Shown: in pieces, positions 14,633-27,767 of the stretch
How positions within the stretch are numbered: position 1 is the first letter of the stretch
Layout: every line of letters begins with the position of its first letter
Assembly: GCF_030848805.1 (NCBI RefSeq)
Contig: NC_092365.1
Location: 14,658,486-14,722,485 of the forward strand
Direction of reading: 5' to 3'
DNA: 64,000 nucleotides
From: Temnothorax longispinosus
Taxonomy: Eukaryota > Arthropoda > Insecta > Hymenoptera > Formicidae
Translations under genes and position numbers: made by a program
The notes under the pieces: generated by a model
What the model was told of the DNA's origin: nothing
Databases searched by the model: none
The model's input: only the letters and a program-made list of their open reading frames with translations

Positions 14633-17600
14633 GTGCCAGAGTTACTTACGATATTCTATGTAAAGCTCACAGGCTTAGGAAGTAATAGTACGGCGCCGTA
14701 TTGAGAAGTTTGCACGCTATCTTCTCCCGTAAGTTTTATATTGAGCAGTACACAACGTAATTTATAAACGGGATGACTTTTCGTTCACACACGTTTCTCT
14801 TTATTCTTGCATATCACGCGAAGATACTATCTTTATGCTCCTGTCTCTTCGATGGTCGTGATGCCGCAGCTCGACATGCAGCGTGCTGTTTTCGAAAGTT
14901 AAAAAGATAATCGATGTTATTGACAATCCGCGTATTTTCCGACGGATCGTCAATCGGATATGCTTTTAAGGTGACACTAGGCTAAATCAAAATCTCTGCG
15001 CTACTCGCCTCCAAAATATTGGTTTCGCGGTTACGGCTTATCAGCCGCGAAACCACATGTCACAACCGGAAGCCATCCGTGACTTCGCGAGCTGCGGTCG
15101 ATGCCGGCATGCATCGGACCTTGACGTATGTAAAGCCGCATTCGCGTATCGACCCATTTTCGATTTAAATGATAGATCTCATTTGTTATGGCGTTTAAAG
15201 CCCCGTTTATTCCGCTACCATCCGGGACCCATTAAGCGCACGTGCGTACCTGAAAACGTTCGTATAACGATGATTCAAAACCGCAGGATGGAGAGTGAGG
15301 GCGCAGGATTGACGATTTTGTATTTGTAATTGTCGTTCCCTTTGGAGGAGATATCAGGAGATCAGGATCAGGAACGTCAGTGATTTTTATTTTTCTTAAC
15401 GTCTTAAGAGTCTTCGCGAGACGAAATTGCGAATTCCGTTGAAGCAATATTCACATAAAAGGGGACGCAGAATGTGAATTCTACCTACATCCTTAAAATT
15501 TAATCTTCGCGACGATCCCCAGATCTCTCCCAGTCATTCGTTGGCTCAAAGAACTATACGGATGAACGAGATATTTTTATCGCGGATTGTTTTTTCGCGG
15601 CTCACGCGACACATTTCGCGAGTATAGTGCATGTTTTAGATCAACATTTATGTCTCTCCTCGTGCCGACTGTCGTCGGCATGATTTACTTGTGTTACGCA
15701 CACCGGTGCACGCGAAACGGCAAACACGTCACGAACCAATTTTGCGCGTCGACTGCTGACGGCTGTTGTTACTCCACGCGCGTTTACGAAATCCGCCTAT
15801 ATAAACATGTACATAGAATACTTTACCGATAGGCATTGTGCAGCTAATCAAATGATTATATCGTTACGGGAGAGATTGCATCGCGATGTTACCACCATTA
15901 ACGGCGAATCGTATAAAGAAATATTAATTAATATGGCACGAGGAAAAATTAGTCACATGATACGTTTAGTTCTACAATAAAAACCATGACGTGAAGACCA
16001 AATTGGAGCGATAATTATCAGACTGGCCATTATTTTCGTCTTGTAACTTGTTATCGTGGGATAATTTATATCTAACAATTAGCGACCGATAACGGTAATT
16101 GAGTAATTAAAGACGCACCTAATTATTTTAAAAGTTGAACGCACTTTGATTGATTTTGTTCACTTTGATTAATTTTGTTCGCTTTAAATGTAGCTACTTC
16201 GTAGAAGCACGAATCCCGAAGGGAGGAGATGCTAACGTGTTTCGGAATTGCTGCTTCCGCAAGTCGCAGTGCTTACCGGCTTGTATAAGTAGCCTGAACA
16301 GTCACAAGTAGGCGGCAGCTTCGTCCAATTAAGTCGACGTACATTTTACAAGGTAAGGAAAGCGCTAAGGCGTGCCGTACGTAAAGGAGAAACAATGAGA
16401 AAAGAGAGAAGAGGGAAGCTGAGGAGTTCGTAGAGTTTTCCTCGAGACTAGAGAGGATAAGATGACCGAGAGGCGCGACGAGAAATCGTTGCTTAACGAG
16501 ACACATTTAGTATTAAGTGATGACCTTTACGCTTACGTTACATCTATCTCGTAATTAACACGACGTCGTAATGCCTCATATTTATCAATTATGTGCACGC
16601 AAAGCTGTTACGGTTAATAGCGATCTCTCCGCAGCATCGCGGTATATCTTGCAATAATCTTTTAGAATTAATTCTTGTAACGTGAAAAATAAACTCGATA
16701 TAGAGCAAGGTACTCTTTACGAACAGGCCACTTTAATTAGAATTTTACCATAAGGGAAGAGGAGCGCTCGGGAGAGCGTTAATGAAAGATGAATGGTTTT
16801 TCACGCAAGAAGCGGATCTAGCATAGCGATCAATTTCGTTACGCGTTTTAAGTGGATCGACGTGGAAGATTTATATAGCAAATGTTCGAACACTCTTAAC
16901 TATAAAACGGGAATCGGGCGGGGAGATAGAGAGACGTAAGACGGGTAAAAGTGTCAGGACAGCAAGGCGTAAAAAAACGGGTGAGTGAAATTACCAAGGC
17001 GAGATGAAAAGTCGACGACGAAGTATTACTTAATCAAAAGACACGATGTCGATGTGACGGATCTCGGATAATTTGCTTGTACGAGATATTGTAAAATCTT
17101 GGCTGAATCCACGGAGCCGTGAGAATCGTGAGATGAATTATGAGAACGAGTACCCCATCTGTGAGCGTAGGAATATTATAGAATACTAGAGAAAGTCTAG
17201 AGCCGCGCGAGGAACGCGTATAAGACGGCTCAAATTTTGGAGCCAAATTAATCCACCTCTTGCATATTCTTCGCGCGGAGACTATATGTAAGAATAAGAA
17301 AAAAGTTCTTGCATTTTGCATTAGAAGAGAAATTTGTTTGAGGCGTATTGAGTTTCTGATGTAATTCCGTCACTTCGTTAACGGGATTGTACTCTACTAT
17401 TTTAAGAATTTGAAAGAGAAAAATGCGAGTGCGTGTTAATTTACCGTAAAATTAATTTTAGGCGAATTTTCAAATCGTAAGCTTATACCGGACAATTTCT
17501 ATCTAATTAAACCTCTCCGTCAGCGAAGCTAATTTACGGTATCTATTTAAAACAATACAATGCAAATCCACGGTAATCCGTATAACAACGCAGATCAATA

Positions 17601-20290
17601 ATAGAATATATCTACAATAGTAATGCTTAGCATTTTGATATTAATTCTGGTGTGTTTAATAGAACGGGCGTGAATAAAAATAACTGATATATAAGTCAGG
17701 TGTACATACACGGGTAGCAATGCGAATATCATATTTAATTTTCGCTCGACAGCATCGCGTTTCTAAATGAATAGCAGACTCGCAAATGGCGTCGCGTCAA
17801 AATATTACGTAAACGTTATTTCGAACATAAAATCACATATACCGACCGAAAACAATTCCCTGCTGAAAATCGGCTGGCAGTTTTAAAATCACCATCATTT
17901 CATCGTCGGATTGTTGTGAGGTTATTAACGCCCCACACATGTTATTCACACTTGATTAGGCCGTTTGTTCAGAAATATCTGTCAATCGATGCGCCATGAA
18001 TTGACTATCCATGAGTTCCATAAATCTCCCCGCCGCATATCGATGCAGTTTAAATTGCTTGTAATACCGAGCGCCAGAAGAGATTGACGTTGGGATTTTT
18101 ACCATTTAAATCGTACAGGACATCTCTGAATGAACCGACGTGTAGAACTCCAATGATGTAGAACTTGGAAAAAGAAGATAGAATATTACCTCTTTTATTG
18201 CGGAAAGTTATGCTTACACGTATACTATAAGATATTGCTACATATTTCGGGTGAGTTATTCCCCCCGAGATTAAGAAGAAAGATATAAAGTTGCTTCGGT
18301 AGGTTATTCGTCTGAAATTTCAATTACGTTTACGATATACGGAGGAAATTGAAGAGTTACGAAAGTTTGTCCAACCTAGCGGAGAAATAGGCGGTGTGAT
18401 TGTCCCAACATCTCCTTCCTTTCCTTTTTCTTTGCATTTTGTGTAACTTAATCCTTTTACCTAAGCCGATTAAATTTGAAGGGATTAACAAATATATAAC
18501 TCGGGAGAAAGTTTCGCGCGCCTCGAGTTTTATTTATTCCTCGCTGCGTGCGATATTATATAACATAATTTTTGAAGTTAGCTGCTGCCGAAGATTCATC
18601 TTATATCGCGCTACATGATGAAAACTTAATTGCTTGTGCTAAAATTGTTTTCATTTAATTATGTTATAATACACTTCAGTTACAAATGTATTTAATTGCT
18701 AAATTTTCTTGTTAACTATTTTTCAACAAAATAACGCAAAGTTGCGCGCAGACGACAAACTATTTCAACTATTTGTCATTGCAAAGTATCCCTTTGCCTG
18801 CATTAAGTAAAAGTGACTTAATTACCAAGTAAAATTCTTTAATTAAACCGTTACATTAGCTCACAGCCTTGCCGGTCGAAAGAAGTGTATCCAGCCGCGA
18901 AAATAAATGTATGAAATGAAATCAGAAACGTTCAAGGCAGAAAATCTCTCCTTCCCCTCTGTCTTTCTTTTTCTTTCTCTCTTTCTTACTACATAATTCA
19001 GCAAATATTTTAAATGGCGTTTCTATCGTGATCCAATTCACGTGAAATAGTCTATTTCAAGACAATTTGTCTATTTCGAGCGAAAACGATCGTGTACCGC
19101 GAGGGAAATATCTGGGCGGAATAACGAATATTCCAAAACGAGTCGCGCGAAAATCAGTTGGTCTCAAAAGACATGGTTATTACGTTTTTCTTATTAACAT
19201 AAAAAGGAATTTTTGCAAGAAATAATCTGCGCTACGCAGAGTGGCGCAGTGCTTTGAGAAACAAACGCAGTGTACCTTGTAACGAAGCGTATCGCGCGGC
19301 ACATGGGCCACGGGGCTACAGAGAAAGGTACGTAAAATACGTTACACGAAAAGTGCATTGTTTGTTTCGCGGGGTCTTGCCGCGTCTCGTGGACCATGCG
19401 GAACAGCGTGAGAAGAGCTTTACACGCTACACAAAATATAGTCTGATATGACATAACGAAAAATACTATTGTTTACCCCTAAGCGCTCCGTTAAGCATTA
19501 TTTTTTTTTATAAGTCTCAGACAGTTGTCGCTGCACCTCGTCACAGAATTTTAATTCGCACATTCTTCTCTTAATATTTGATTATATTTAAGGTTTTCTA
19601 CATGTTACGTAATGCGAAGTGAGCTTACTTTCATCCCGCCCACAGAAAAAAAACGAGGTTTTGCGAGCCGCGTAATATAAGAAGCGAAAAATACCCGAAG
19701 CTGTATCAGATGCCGAAAAGTCTTTTATGCGGTAAATATGCATAATCAACCTCCAATATTACATGCGATGTCATCTAGCGAGGCTTTCGTGTACTGTTTA
19801 GGCAAAATGGTTCCTATGCTTGAGCAAAGGGTTGCAAAGAGTTATAACTTCCTCTAGGAAACGCTGTAATTTGGCCTAAAAAATGGGGAACAAAACTTTT
19901 ACACGAAAACAATTAGAAACGAATCATATATTTTTTATTTCTTGTGGAGCAAAGAAAAATTCAAATAATAATATATTAATTAAATAATAGATATATATAA
20001 ACTAAGTTTTATATAGTTGTTATATATATATTTCTTCTAGACACTAAATCTTATTTTAAAATGTATCTTATTTTAAAATGTAATGAGAATAATTCTTTGG
20101 GGCATTATTTAGATCATTCAAAAAAAAGGGTAATATCGAAATAATTCCTTGTAATATAAATTTCATATACGCGCATCCCCGACAAGAATCGTACTACACA
20201 AAATTATTTCGTACGTCAAAAGGGAAGTATAGAGAAAAATGATGAGCCGCTCGCAACTGGATCAAGTTTACCCCGGGAATGCATTACGGT
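14633..20290. other. Non-coding stretch, no gene recognised
   Basis: AT-rich with scattered short frames that look like chance. A perfect 10-bp stem GGTTTCGCGG/CCGCGAAACC lies at 15021-15054. A direct repeat of a TTTGATT-type motif lies near 16142-16180. Confidence 0.4.
15021..15054. repeat. Perfect CpG-containing inverted repeat
   Basis: GGTTTCGCGG at 15021-15030 is the exact reverse complement of CCGCGAAACC at 15045-15054, leaving a 14-base loop. Could be a protein-binding palindrome or a chance hairpin. Confidence 0.5.
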
Positions 20291-20297
20291 CATTTTT

Positions 20298-20839
20298 ATG
20301 AAGACGGTCACCATCAATTCGTGCGGCGAGCTGGTCACGGCTGGGCACGGCACGAGAGGGATAGGATTTAAGTACGGAAAGATGAAGGGGTTGAAAATCT
20401 CGCCACCGCAGAGCGTGGCACGGATAGATCATACATCATTCCTTTGCGCGAACGAAGCTTCTTCCGTATCCTTCTGCCTACCTATCCACCATCCGCTCTC
20501 TGTCCTGCCCTCCCTCGTCCCCCTCCCACCCACCCACCCCCTCCGCTATCCTTCTCCTTCGCCGAGCTTCCCCGTCGTCCATTTACCCTTACGAGCATCT
20601 CAGGCCGGTTCGCGCAACATGCCATTCTTCAAGCAGCCCGTCCGCCGCGCCGCACTACGCCGCGCACGGTGTACGTGCGTGCTTTCTCGTCGGTTTGCGA
20701 GCCGTCCTCGAAACGTGGCATTTACGAGATTCTCGTGAAAACTCTGTTAAGCGGCTTGAGCGTCAGACTCCGGCGTGTTCTCGGGCGTACTGGTACGTGT
20801 AAACGTTTCCGCCCCGTTAGGAAGGATGACGCCTCCTAG
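20298..20839. other. GC-rich, pyrimidine-rich island
   Basis: CpG-rich block with long C/T runs on the plus strand. Two overlapping plus frames of 146 and 131 codons exist, but their proteins are compositional (P/S/R-rich) and share no known domain. The look is that of a promoter or 5' UTR, not coding sequence. Function not determined. Confidence 0.35.
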
Positions 20840-21749
20840 ACTCGCGGGCTTTGCTTGAAACGGAAAAATCGTTCATCGGATTGCACAATAAGGGAGGAGT
20901 CGTCGGTACCCGGGCGAGAGGCAATCTCGCTTTATCATCTAGACAGCTTCAGTGAACTGTAACCGCGAAAAAAAAAACAATTTGTCCCTCCATTATTAAT
21001 AGCCCCGGTAAAAAGAAACTTGCTTTTGAACGCTTTTATGCAGCCCATTGTGAATATGCATAAAAATTACTTCTTCCCGTATTCCCGTGACGCCTTTCGT
21101 GACACGTCACACGCGACCACGTGTAATCGTTTGATCTCGCTACAGAGATGCGGAACGGTATAACGCACACGACGCAATTAATGGTGTACCATACTGCATA
21201 AAGGTGTCGAGACGGCCGATCATGGTTTCTCTGTAATTGTTGATATTTTATATGTATAATATACAAAATTATTTATATATATGTAAAAGAGCGCATACAT
21301 ATATACATATATGTATGTATGTTGCGTGTGTATAAACTTATGTATACATTTATCATGTAGCCGATTCAAACAATAGAATTAATTATAAAGCCTGCTTCGG
21401 ATAACCGCATCATAACCACTACTTGGAGTTTCCTAGCTTTGGCTACGCTCTTTAAGCAAAGCGCTTTGAGCACAGAGAAGCTGGTTTCCTTCAAAACCAG
21501 CACGACATGCGAAAGTCATAACGTTGGTATCAAAGTAGGTAGCTAATTACAGCTATGGGGCATCATAGATACAGTAGAGATGTATATTTATGAGCTTTTT
21601 TGTAATAAATTATTTCTGAAATAATTTTTATATACATATAGAAGAGAGAGCTGTTTTAGAAATAACTTACTGAAATAACTTAAAAAGAACCCCCCCCCTC
21701 TCTCTCTCTATTATTTTTTATGTGTAGGCTCCGTTGAAAATCCACGAAT

Positions 21750-21929
21750 ATATAAGAGAAATGGGCTAATTAAGAGCCAGACGCGGTAAATAATGCACGA
21801 AAGTTATTTTGATTTTAAATTTTTACATACTAAGGTTGGAAAATATGTAAAAAAAAAATTTAAAATAGAAATAACTTTCGCGCATTATTTACCGCGTATG
21901 ACTCTTAATTAACCCGTTTCTCTTATATT
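21750..21929. mobile_element. Fold-back MITE-like element, about 180 bp
   Basis: The left arm (from 21750, ATATAAGAGAAATGGG, then TTAAGAG, CGCGGTAAATAATGC and AAAGTTATTTT) is repeated in reverse complement on the right, ending with CCCGTTTCTCTTATAT near 21928. The arms pair over about 75 bases each with few mismatches around a short central loop near 21828-21845. This is the shape of a palindromic non-autonomous DNA transposon. No coding capacity; target-site duplication not certain. Confidence 0.75.
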
Positions 21930-23122
21930 TGCAAACAATGTTAGCAAAACGTAAAAAACATCCACATCTATATATGTATTATAATGAGGATACAATAAAT
22001 TATAAAATTTGACAATCAGTACGTACATAAAATCGTGAGATTTATGTATGAGTATGATTTATTTATGAGTATTATAGCATTATCTAATTTGCACGGTTTT
22101 GCGAAATCTAATGTTAAAAATATGCCGGCGATGTTGAAGCGCCGCGATCATACCAGTATTTATGCGCGCTTAATAACAATTATTCGACGTTGCGACTGAA
22201 ATTACGATATGTCACTGAGTGCCAACCAAACGGATTTAATGATTTGCAATAGCTATAATAATTATGCTCGTATTACGTTTTGACGTTTAAATATTCAAAA
22301 TAACGAACGGTTCGATCATATAATATTAGCCGCTTCGAGCGTTCGCTAAATTGCATGTAAAACAATTCGTCGCGTCGCATAGATGTTTTAACGCGTACAT
22401 CTCTATAAAAATATTACAATTTGAAGTCTTGTTTAATACTTTACACTGGCATGTTTAAAAATTGCCGTGAACACTTTTTTTAACCTAACGAAATTTTGAA
22501 AAAACTTTTAAACATTTGAAGACTTTGTTATATGTATACCGCTTTCAGCATAAATAAAAGAAAAATGAAATTTTTTAACACGTGCACTAGATTAAATGCA
22601 CTTGATACATATGATACGATATAATTAGGGATTCCTGAAGTATTAAATTCACTGATACTGCTCATGCGCCAGTAGTTATATACAATAAATTAATTTTCTG
22701 CACGCAAATATACTTGTGTTACATCACGAAATATTTCTCATTCGCGTTACTATCTTCTACTCGCAAAATTTAAATATAAATGTAAACGACTTATTGATCT
22801 CGACGAAAGCACACAATTCTAAACGCATTTAAAAATTCCTTTATAAATCCAGAAATACAGTTTTATTTCTTAATATATAGTTTCAATTTTTATGACGTTG
22901 CATATCGCGAAACTGTTTTTCAAAAAAAGCTTTTTAAAGCTTTTTAAAGCTCGAAACTCTAACTTTACACCCCAAGGTGTTTTTGCCAATTTTACACGGT
23001 CGACTTAGACATAACGCCACTTAGGGCAGAAACATCGCCGAGGAAAATGGATGAGGTTTAAAAGCAGAGTCTTTCGGATACTAAAACGCTTTTCCGGAAA
23101 CCGCCGTACGCTTCTCGCAAAG
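21930..23122. other. Non-coding AT-rich stretch
   Basis: AT-rich with no usable reading frame. A small tandem repeat of a GCTTTTTAAA unit lies at 22929-22950. No gene or RNA recognised. Confidence 0.45.
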
Positions 23123-23569
23123 TTACATAAATTTGTCTCTCGTCGTATTTTTTGCCATCGATTTGAGATAGCCTTTCAATGTCTCTGAGGAGCGCGTATT
23201 CGTTATAACGTCGCTGAAACCTAATTCTTGCCGAACAATTTTCCTATCTTCAAAGAGCGCACCACCAGCCGACGTCTCATATATCTCGTCGCTGGCAGAT
23301 CCGGCTTCTCCTGCGCCGCATAGATACAAAGGACAAAACTCGGCTGGATCGAAACGCGCTAAAGTTAAATCGCCGGGGCCGGAGGCAGGAACGAGCGATA
23401 AATCCTCCAACACCGAAAGTGCCGTGTGTACGAGAGCGAAAACTTTTCGAAAGGGTGGAAAGGAAAATCCGCGCGCGCGGATATGCCAATAACGGGAAAT
23501 TTCGTTAGAACGACGTCGCGCCGTCTTAAATCGGCTGGTAATCCGCGAGAGGATACGTGAGCCGCTCTT

Positions 23570-23606
23570 ACAAGGGGGATCAAAATCGCCGCGATCCCCC
23601 GCTTGT
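23570..23606. repeat. Short GC-rich hairpin
   Basis: ACAAGGGGGATC at 23570-23581 pairs with GATCCCCCGCTTGT at 23593-23606, with one extra base in the right arm and a loop of about 11 bases. Could be part of a small element or chance. Confidence 0.45.
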
Positions 23607-25280
23607 TACGATTAAGGGTTACGAGATGAGAATGTCTCCCTGAGATGGGCGACGGCGCGGGCTTTAAGGAAGTTATAATGTGAGGTCGCAAACAAGATTG
23701 GTGTAGTGTTGCAGGAGGGGGTGAGATACCGTCCCTCGAGAAACGCTTTCGCCCTAATCGTTCGCGACTTTAACCTCGATCGTATGGTATCCCACGTTCC
23801 TTTACTCCCGCTGTGACGCAGACATTTACACAACATCTTACAAATAGCCACAGAGTAGAATCGAAAAAAAAAAAGGAAGCAAACCGAAAGTTTCCAACTT
23901 GCGATACTATCGGTAGCGTTTAGTTACAAACGAAAGGTTGATCTATACGCATCTTAGAGAAAGATATATGCGATACATTTTTCACACTAACGAATAAACT
24001 AATAGAAAGAAAAGTAAATGCAATCTATTTTATCTTAAGGTACCATTTGCTTTATAAAATTTTCTTTTTGCCCTAGGTATTAAGTAATTCACGAAAAGTA
24101 TTGTTATTAATTTTTAGTAGAAGATCAATGCGAGGAATGTCGTGTCCGAAAAGAAATCTGATCGAATAGTGGTGGCTGACATAAGGAGTACAGGGCCATG
24201 AGTTACGAGGACTCGGCAAGAGAAAGAGCAAAGTGGAAGGGTGAGGTGGCGTTGTTTACCCTTTATTTATGACGAAAGTTTGGCCAGATTTCACGAAAGC
24301 ACAACCCCGAGGTCGGTTAAAGCGTGCAGCTTCGGTCACGAGGGTCGCGTGGGGAGACCGGCGGAGAAATTGTAGGGTCGTGGAAGTGGGACGAGGGCTG
24401 GTGGCTGCGGGAAGCGAGACAGAGTGCTGGCGAGGCCTCTCATGTGCGGTTATTCGTTAATGTCATTCCCGCTGTCCGTGCCTTCTCTGTTTGCGCGCGA
24501 TAACAAGCTGTATAATTCGATGGGACTAAATTTTCACCGTTTAGAAGCGTGTCGTAATCGCGCGACCATCGCTTTTGTCATTTTTCATATATTTCAAGAT
24601 GCTTCTTTCCCCACTCTTTCTTACCTACCTTTGTTTTATATCTTATTATTTTATTAAGTCAAAATATAAGCGTTTATCATTCAAAAATAAAATACTATAG
24701 ATATTACATATCTTTCTCGTCATTGGAATTTTGATAGGAGGCCGAAATTTAATAAGAGATGAATTTCTCTCGCAATATTTTTATATTTAGGAATCATTAT
24801 ATTTCGAGAATCATTTTTTTACATCATCCAACATGATATAGATATGGAGAAGAAAGAGATCGAATGAATGACAGTTAACAAATAAGAGCGAGCAACGTTC
24901 TGCCTAGAAACGTATAATTTATTGATGATTGCGTGCTTGTTAAGTAGATAGTTGATCTGCGGTTTAAATTCATGGGGTAGGATGGTATCGTGCCTGTCGT
25001 TCTGGTATATCGTTCTTTGTAGTTCTCAGGTGAGGGTGTCCATTTGCATCTGCGTGTGTGCGGGTACTACGTTTTTCTCTCACGCGTAGAAATTCGTTGC
25101 TGACTTTATTACAACAGTGTCAACAGATCATGTTGATCATGAGAGGAGAAAAGGGCTGTAAATACTGCACGTAACGCCATTATCTCTCGAAGAGGCTCGA
25201 ACGTTAACAAATTGGTCACGTGGGTTTCAATCGGTGGTGGAGTGGCCCTTGATCGAGCGCGTGTACTAATTGGGAGTGCA
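23607..25280. other. Non-coding stretch, no gene recognised
   Basis: Mixed composition. Short frames at 24269-24657 on the plus strand have no domain. Nothing else seen. Confidence 0.4.
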
Positions 25281-25760
25281 ATTAAAACGCGTCGCGGTAC
25301 GTGTCCCCGCGAAAGCCGACGGCGGATACGCGCGCCGTCAAAATGAAACGCAGGCCCGCACGTGCAATAGCAAGGAGAGAAGTCGAAAAGGAACGGACAG
25401 GCAGACGTGCGGCTGATGCGTGCGCGAATGGGGAAAGAAAAAGAAAGAAACGAAGGAAAGCAAGGCGGCGGGAGTCAGCCGTCGCCGCCGCCACGTCAGT
25501 TAATTGAGTCGGCTGACACGAGAACCGAAAACAAAACGTGTCAGCGGGTCGGCGGCGATTGTATGACGCCCCCCAGTGTCTGTTGCACTCGAGTGCATCG
25601 CGAGAACGGAGGATGGTAGTCAGTCGTGTCCCCATACGAGCTTTCCGCTTTCAATTATCCGTCTGTCTCGTGTCGATAAGCGCTTTCGCGGTACGTTCGG
25701 TCCCTCACGTACGAAAATTCATTATTTTATTTTCTATCAACAAGTGACAAGTAGAAAGAA
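25281..25760. other. CpG-rich island with overlapping frames
   Basis: GC-rich block with open frames on both strands (minus 25282-25635; several short plus frames). Proteins are R/A-rich and unrecognised, so this is better read as a regulatory or untranslated island than a gene. Confidence 0.3.
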
Positions 25761-25808
25761 GTTCGAACTTTTGAGAGTTCAACGTGGTTGTCGGTGCCTA
25801 GGTTAACG

Positions 25809-25913
25809 TTATACCGATCTTTAATAAGATACATAATTATTAATCAGACGTTTCGGCTCGCTGAAGTCCGATTTATAATTATGTACCTTAGTAGTTATTA
25901 AAGGTCGATATAA
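25809..25913. repeat. Imperfect hairpin of about 105 bases
   Basis: The left arm (TTATACCGATCTTTAATAA, then ACATAATTAT) pairs with the right arm (ATAATTATGTACC, then TTATTAAAGGTCGATATAA). The loop is about 20 bases around GTTTCGGCTCGCTGAA. The shape fits either a tiny fold-back element or a pre-miRNA-like transcript. I recognise no known miRNA seed. Confidence 0.55.
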
Positions 25914-27238
25914 TGTAATCTTACGCATCGTTAACTGCGTTTAACTTTTAAAACTCCTTTTTTATTCGTCACTTAATTTCATTATTGAGAGTCCTTTGTT
26001 ATTTATCCATTTATTTTCTACATACATTTATCTTATAATTAATTCATAACATTAACATATCTCGCATCTTCCTTTTGTTTGATAAAAACTGCAGAAAAAT
26101 AACTGTTGCGTGTTAAATTGAAGAAAAGAAAGGAATTAAGCTGTGTATCAGCTTACTTTATAAAGCAGCTTATTACGATATAAACTGAATCTAATATAGA
26201 GAAGGTCTTATTTTAACACAAATTCTTGTTCTAGTACTTCTTTATAACGCGAATCTGTCAAATATAAATTTTTAAAGTAATATCCTCTATCGTTTTTTTT
26301 TTCTTTGGAATCTTCAACGAAGATTTTTATCGCTCGTATCGACGGACGTACCATCGCTGCACCGGCGACTTTTCCGTTAAAACTACTCCCGTAAAAACGT
26401 TCCTAGGTAGAGGGAAAGGTATAGGGAAGTTCACGGTGGAAATTGCGTTGTATTCTCGCTTCGGTACCGGGGCGGTTTCTGTGAACGAGGAAATTGCGGC
26501 GCATAGTGTGCATCCTAAATATTTACTTGCCCCTCGCCGTTACACCGCGCAAATATTCCATTTGCGACCGTGAAAACACGCGCGCCGAGTCTCTGCTAGC
26601 CCGTCGTTGTGATACTCGAGACGGATTCAATGATGCCGTTGATGTTAAAATGTCATAAGCGGAAATCGCTTATACGTTCACCGCGGCCCCCGACGAAAAC
26701 GTTATTTGCCATTCCTGCAAATTACTTTTATCCTCTCGCAAGAGAGCGCGGGGAACTACGGTACAAATAGCATGAAAAGGCGGATGTGTGTATACTCTGC
26801 ACTGGCATATCGCGCCGACGCGACGAGATGTACTCCGATTACCGTTACTCGGTTTAGTTCGTTCTGTATTAAAGCGTACGTGAAATAAAATTGCGATGAC
26901 GCAAGCGGCGTAATACGTTTCTTCCGTAAAACTCGAAAATTGAGAGTTTTACAAAAATTGTCGAGTCACGCGGAAATAATTTTGCATCGATAACGCGTCG
27001 TCGCGTCGGTTTGCCGAGGCTACGCCGCGCGCCGAGCTAAAGCGCCCATCCGCTCCTAATGAAAGCCCTTTTGCCCACAATAGCGCGACGCCAGCAAGTT
27101 TCCCGGCAGGAAGGTGGGGCGGGGGGATTCGTACGGTTACTTTGAAGAATATCTCAAGTCGGACAAAGTTTGGAGAAGCCTGGGCCAACGGTCAAATTAA
27201 TGTGCAAACTTCAACGTAATAGTTGTTTCTCCGAGGTC
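25914..27238. other. Non-coding stretch, no gene recognised
   Basis: AT-rich at first, GC-richer after 26300. Short frames only, none with a domain. Confidence 0.4.
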
Positions 27239-27767
27239 TTAACTATCGAGTGGCGGATCGCCCAACTCCACCCTCGGCAAGTTCATTAACCGCCGGGTAT
27301 GTGTCACGGGCTTCTTTGTACGCCATGATCTCCCGATAGCGAATTCTGAACAGGCGGATTTTGCCGAACGGCGCCGTTTTGCCCGAGACCGAGGACACGC
27401 TAATTTTCGCGCTAATTTCCCAGCGCGAAACTTTAGACCGCGCGTACGGGGGGGTGGGGGATGGGTGACAGACGTGTGCGGAAAGGATAATGGCGTGAAG
27501 GTGGTGATACGGCAAGGGAATCTCTCCGACCCGGATGTATACGTAGACATGTACAATACATGAATGTAATCCGAGACTAGACGCGCGATGCCGTTCCGCG
27601 GATGTAAATAAGTGCACGGGGCGTAATTTACAATCCTCTGTGACACACATATATCTATAATTTACAGTTACACATTTACTTATACCCTGGTTATCACTAA
27701 TAATATATCGCACGAGGGAAATCAGCGTTGCTTCCCAAGTATCGAAAAGACGTAAAATTAGCTGCAA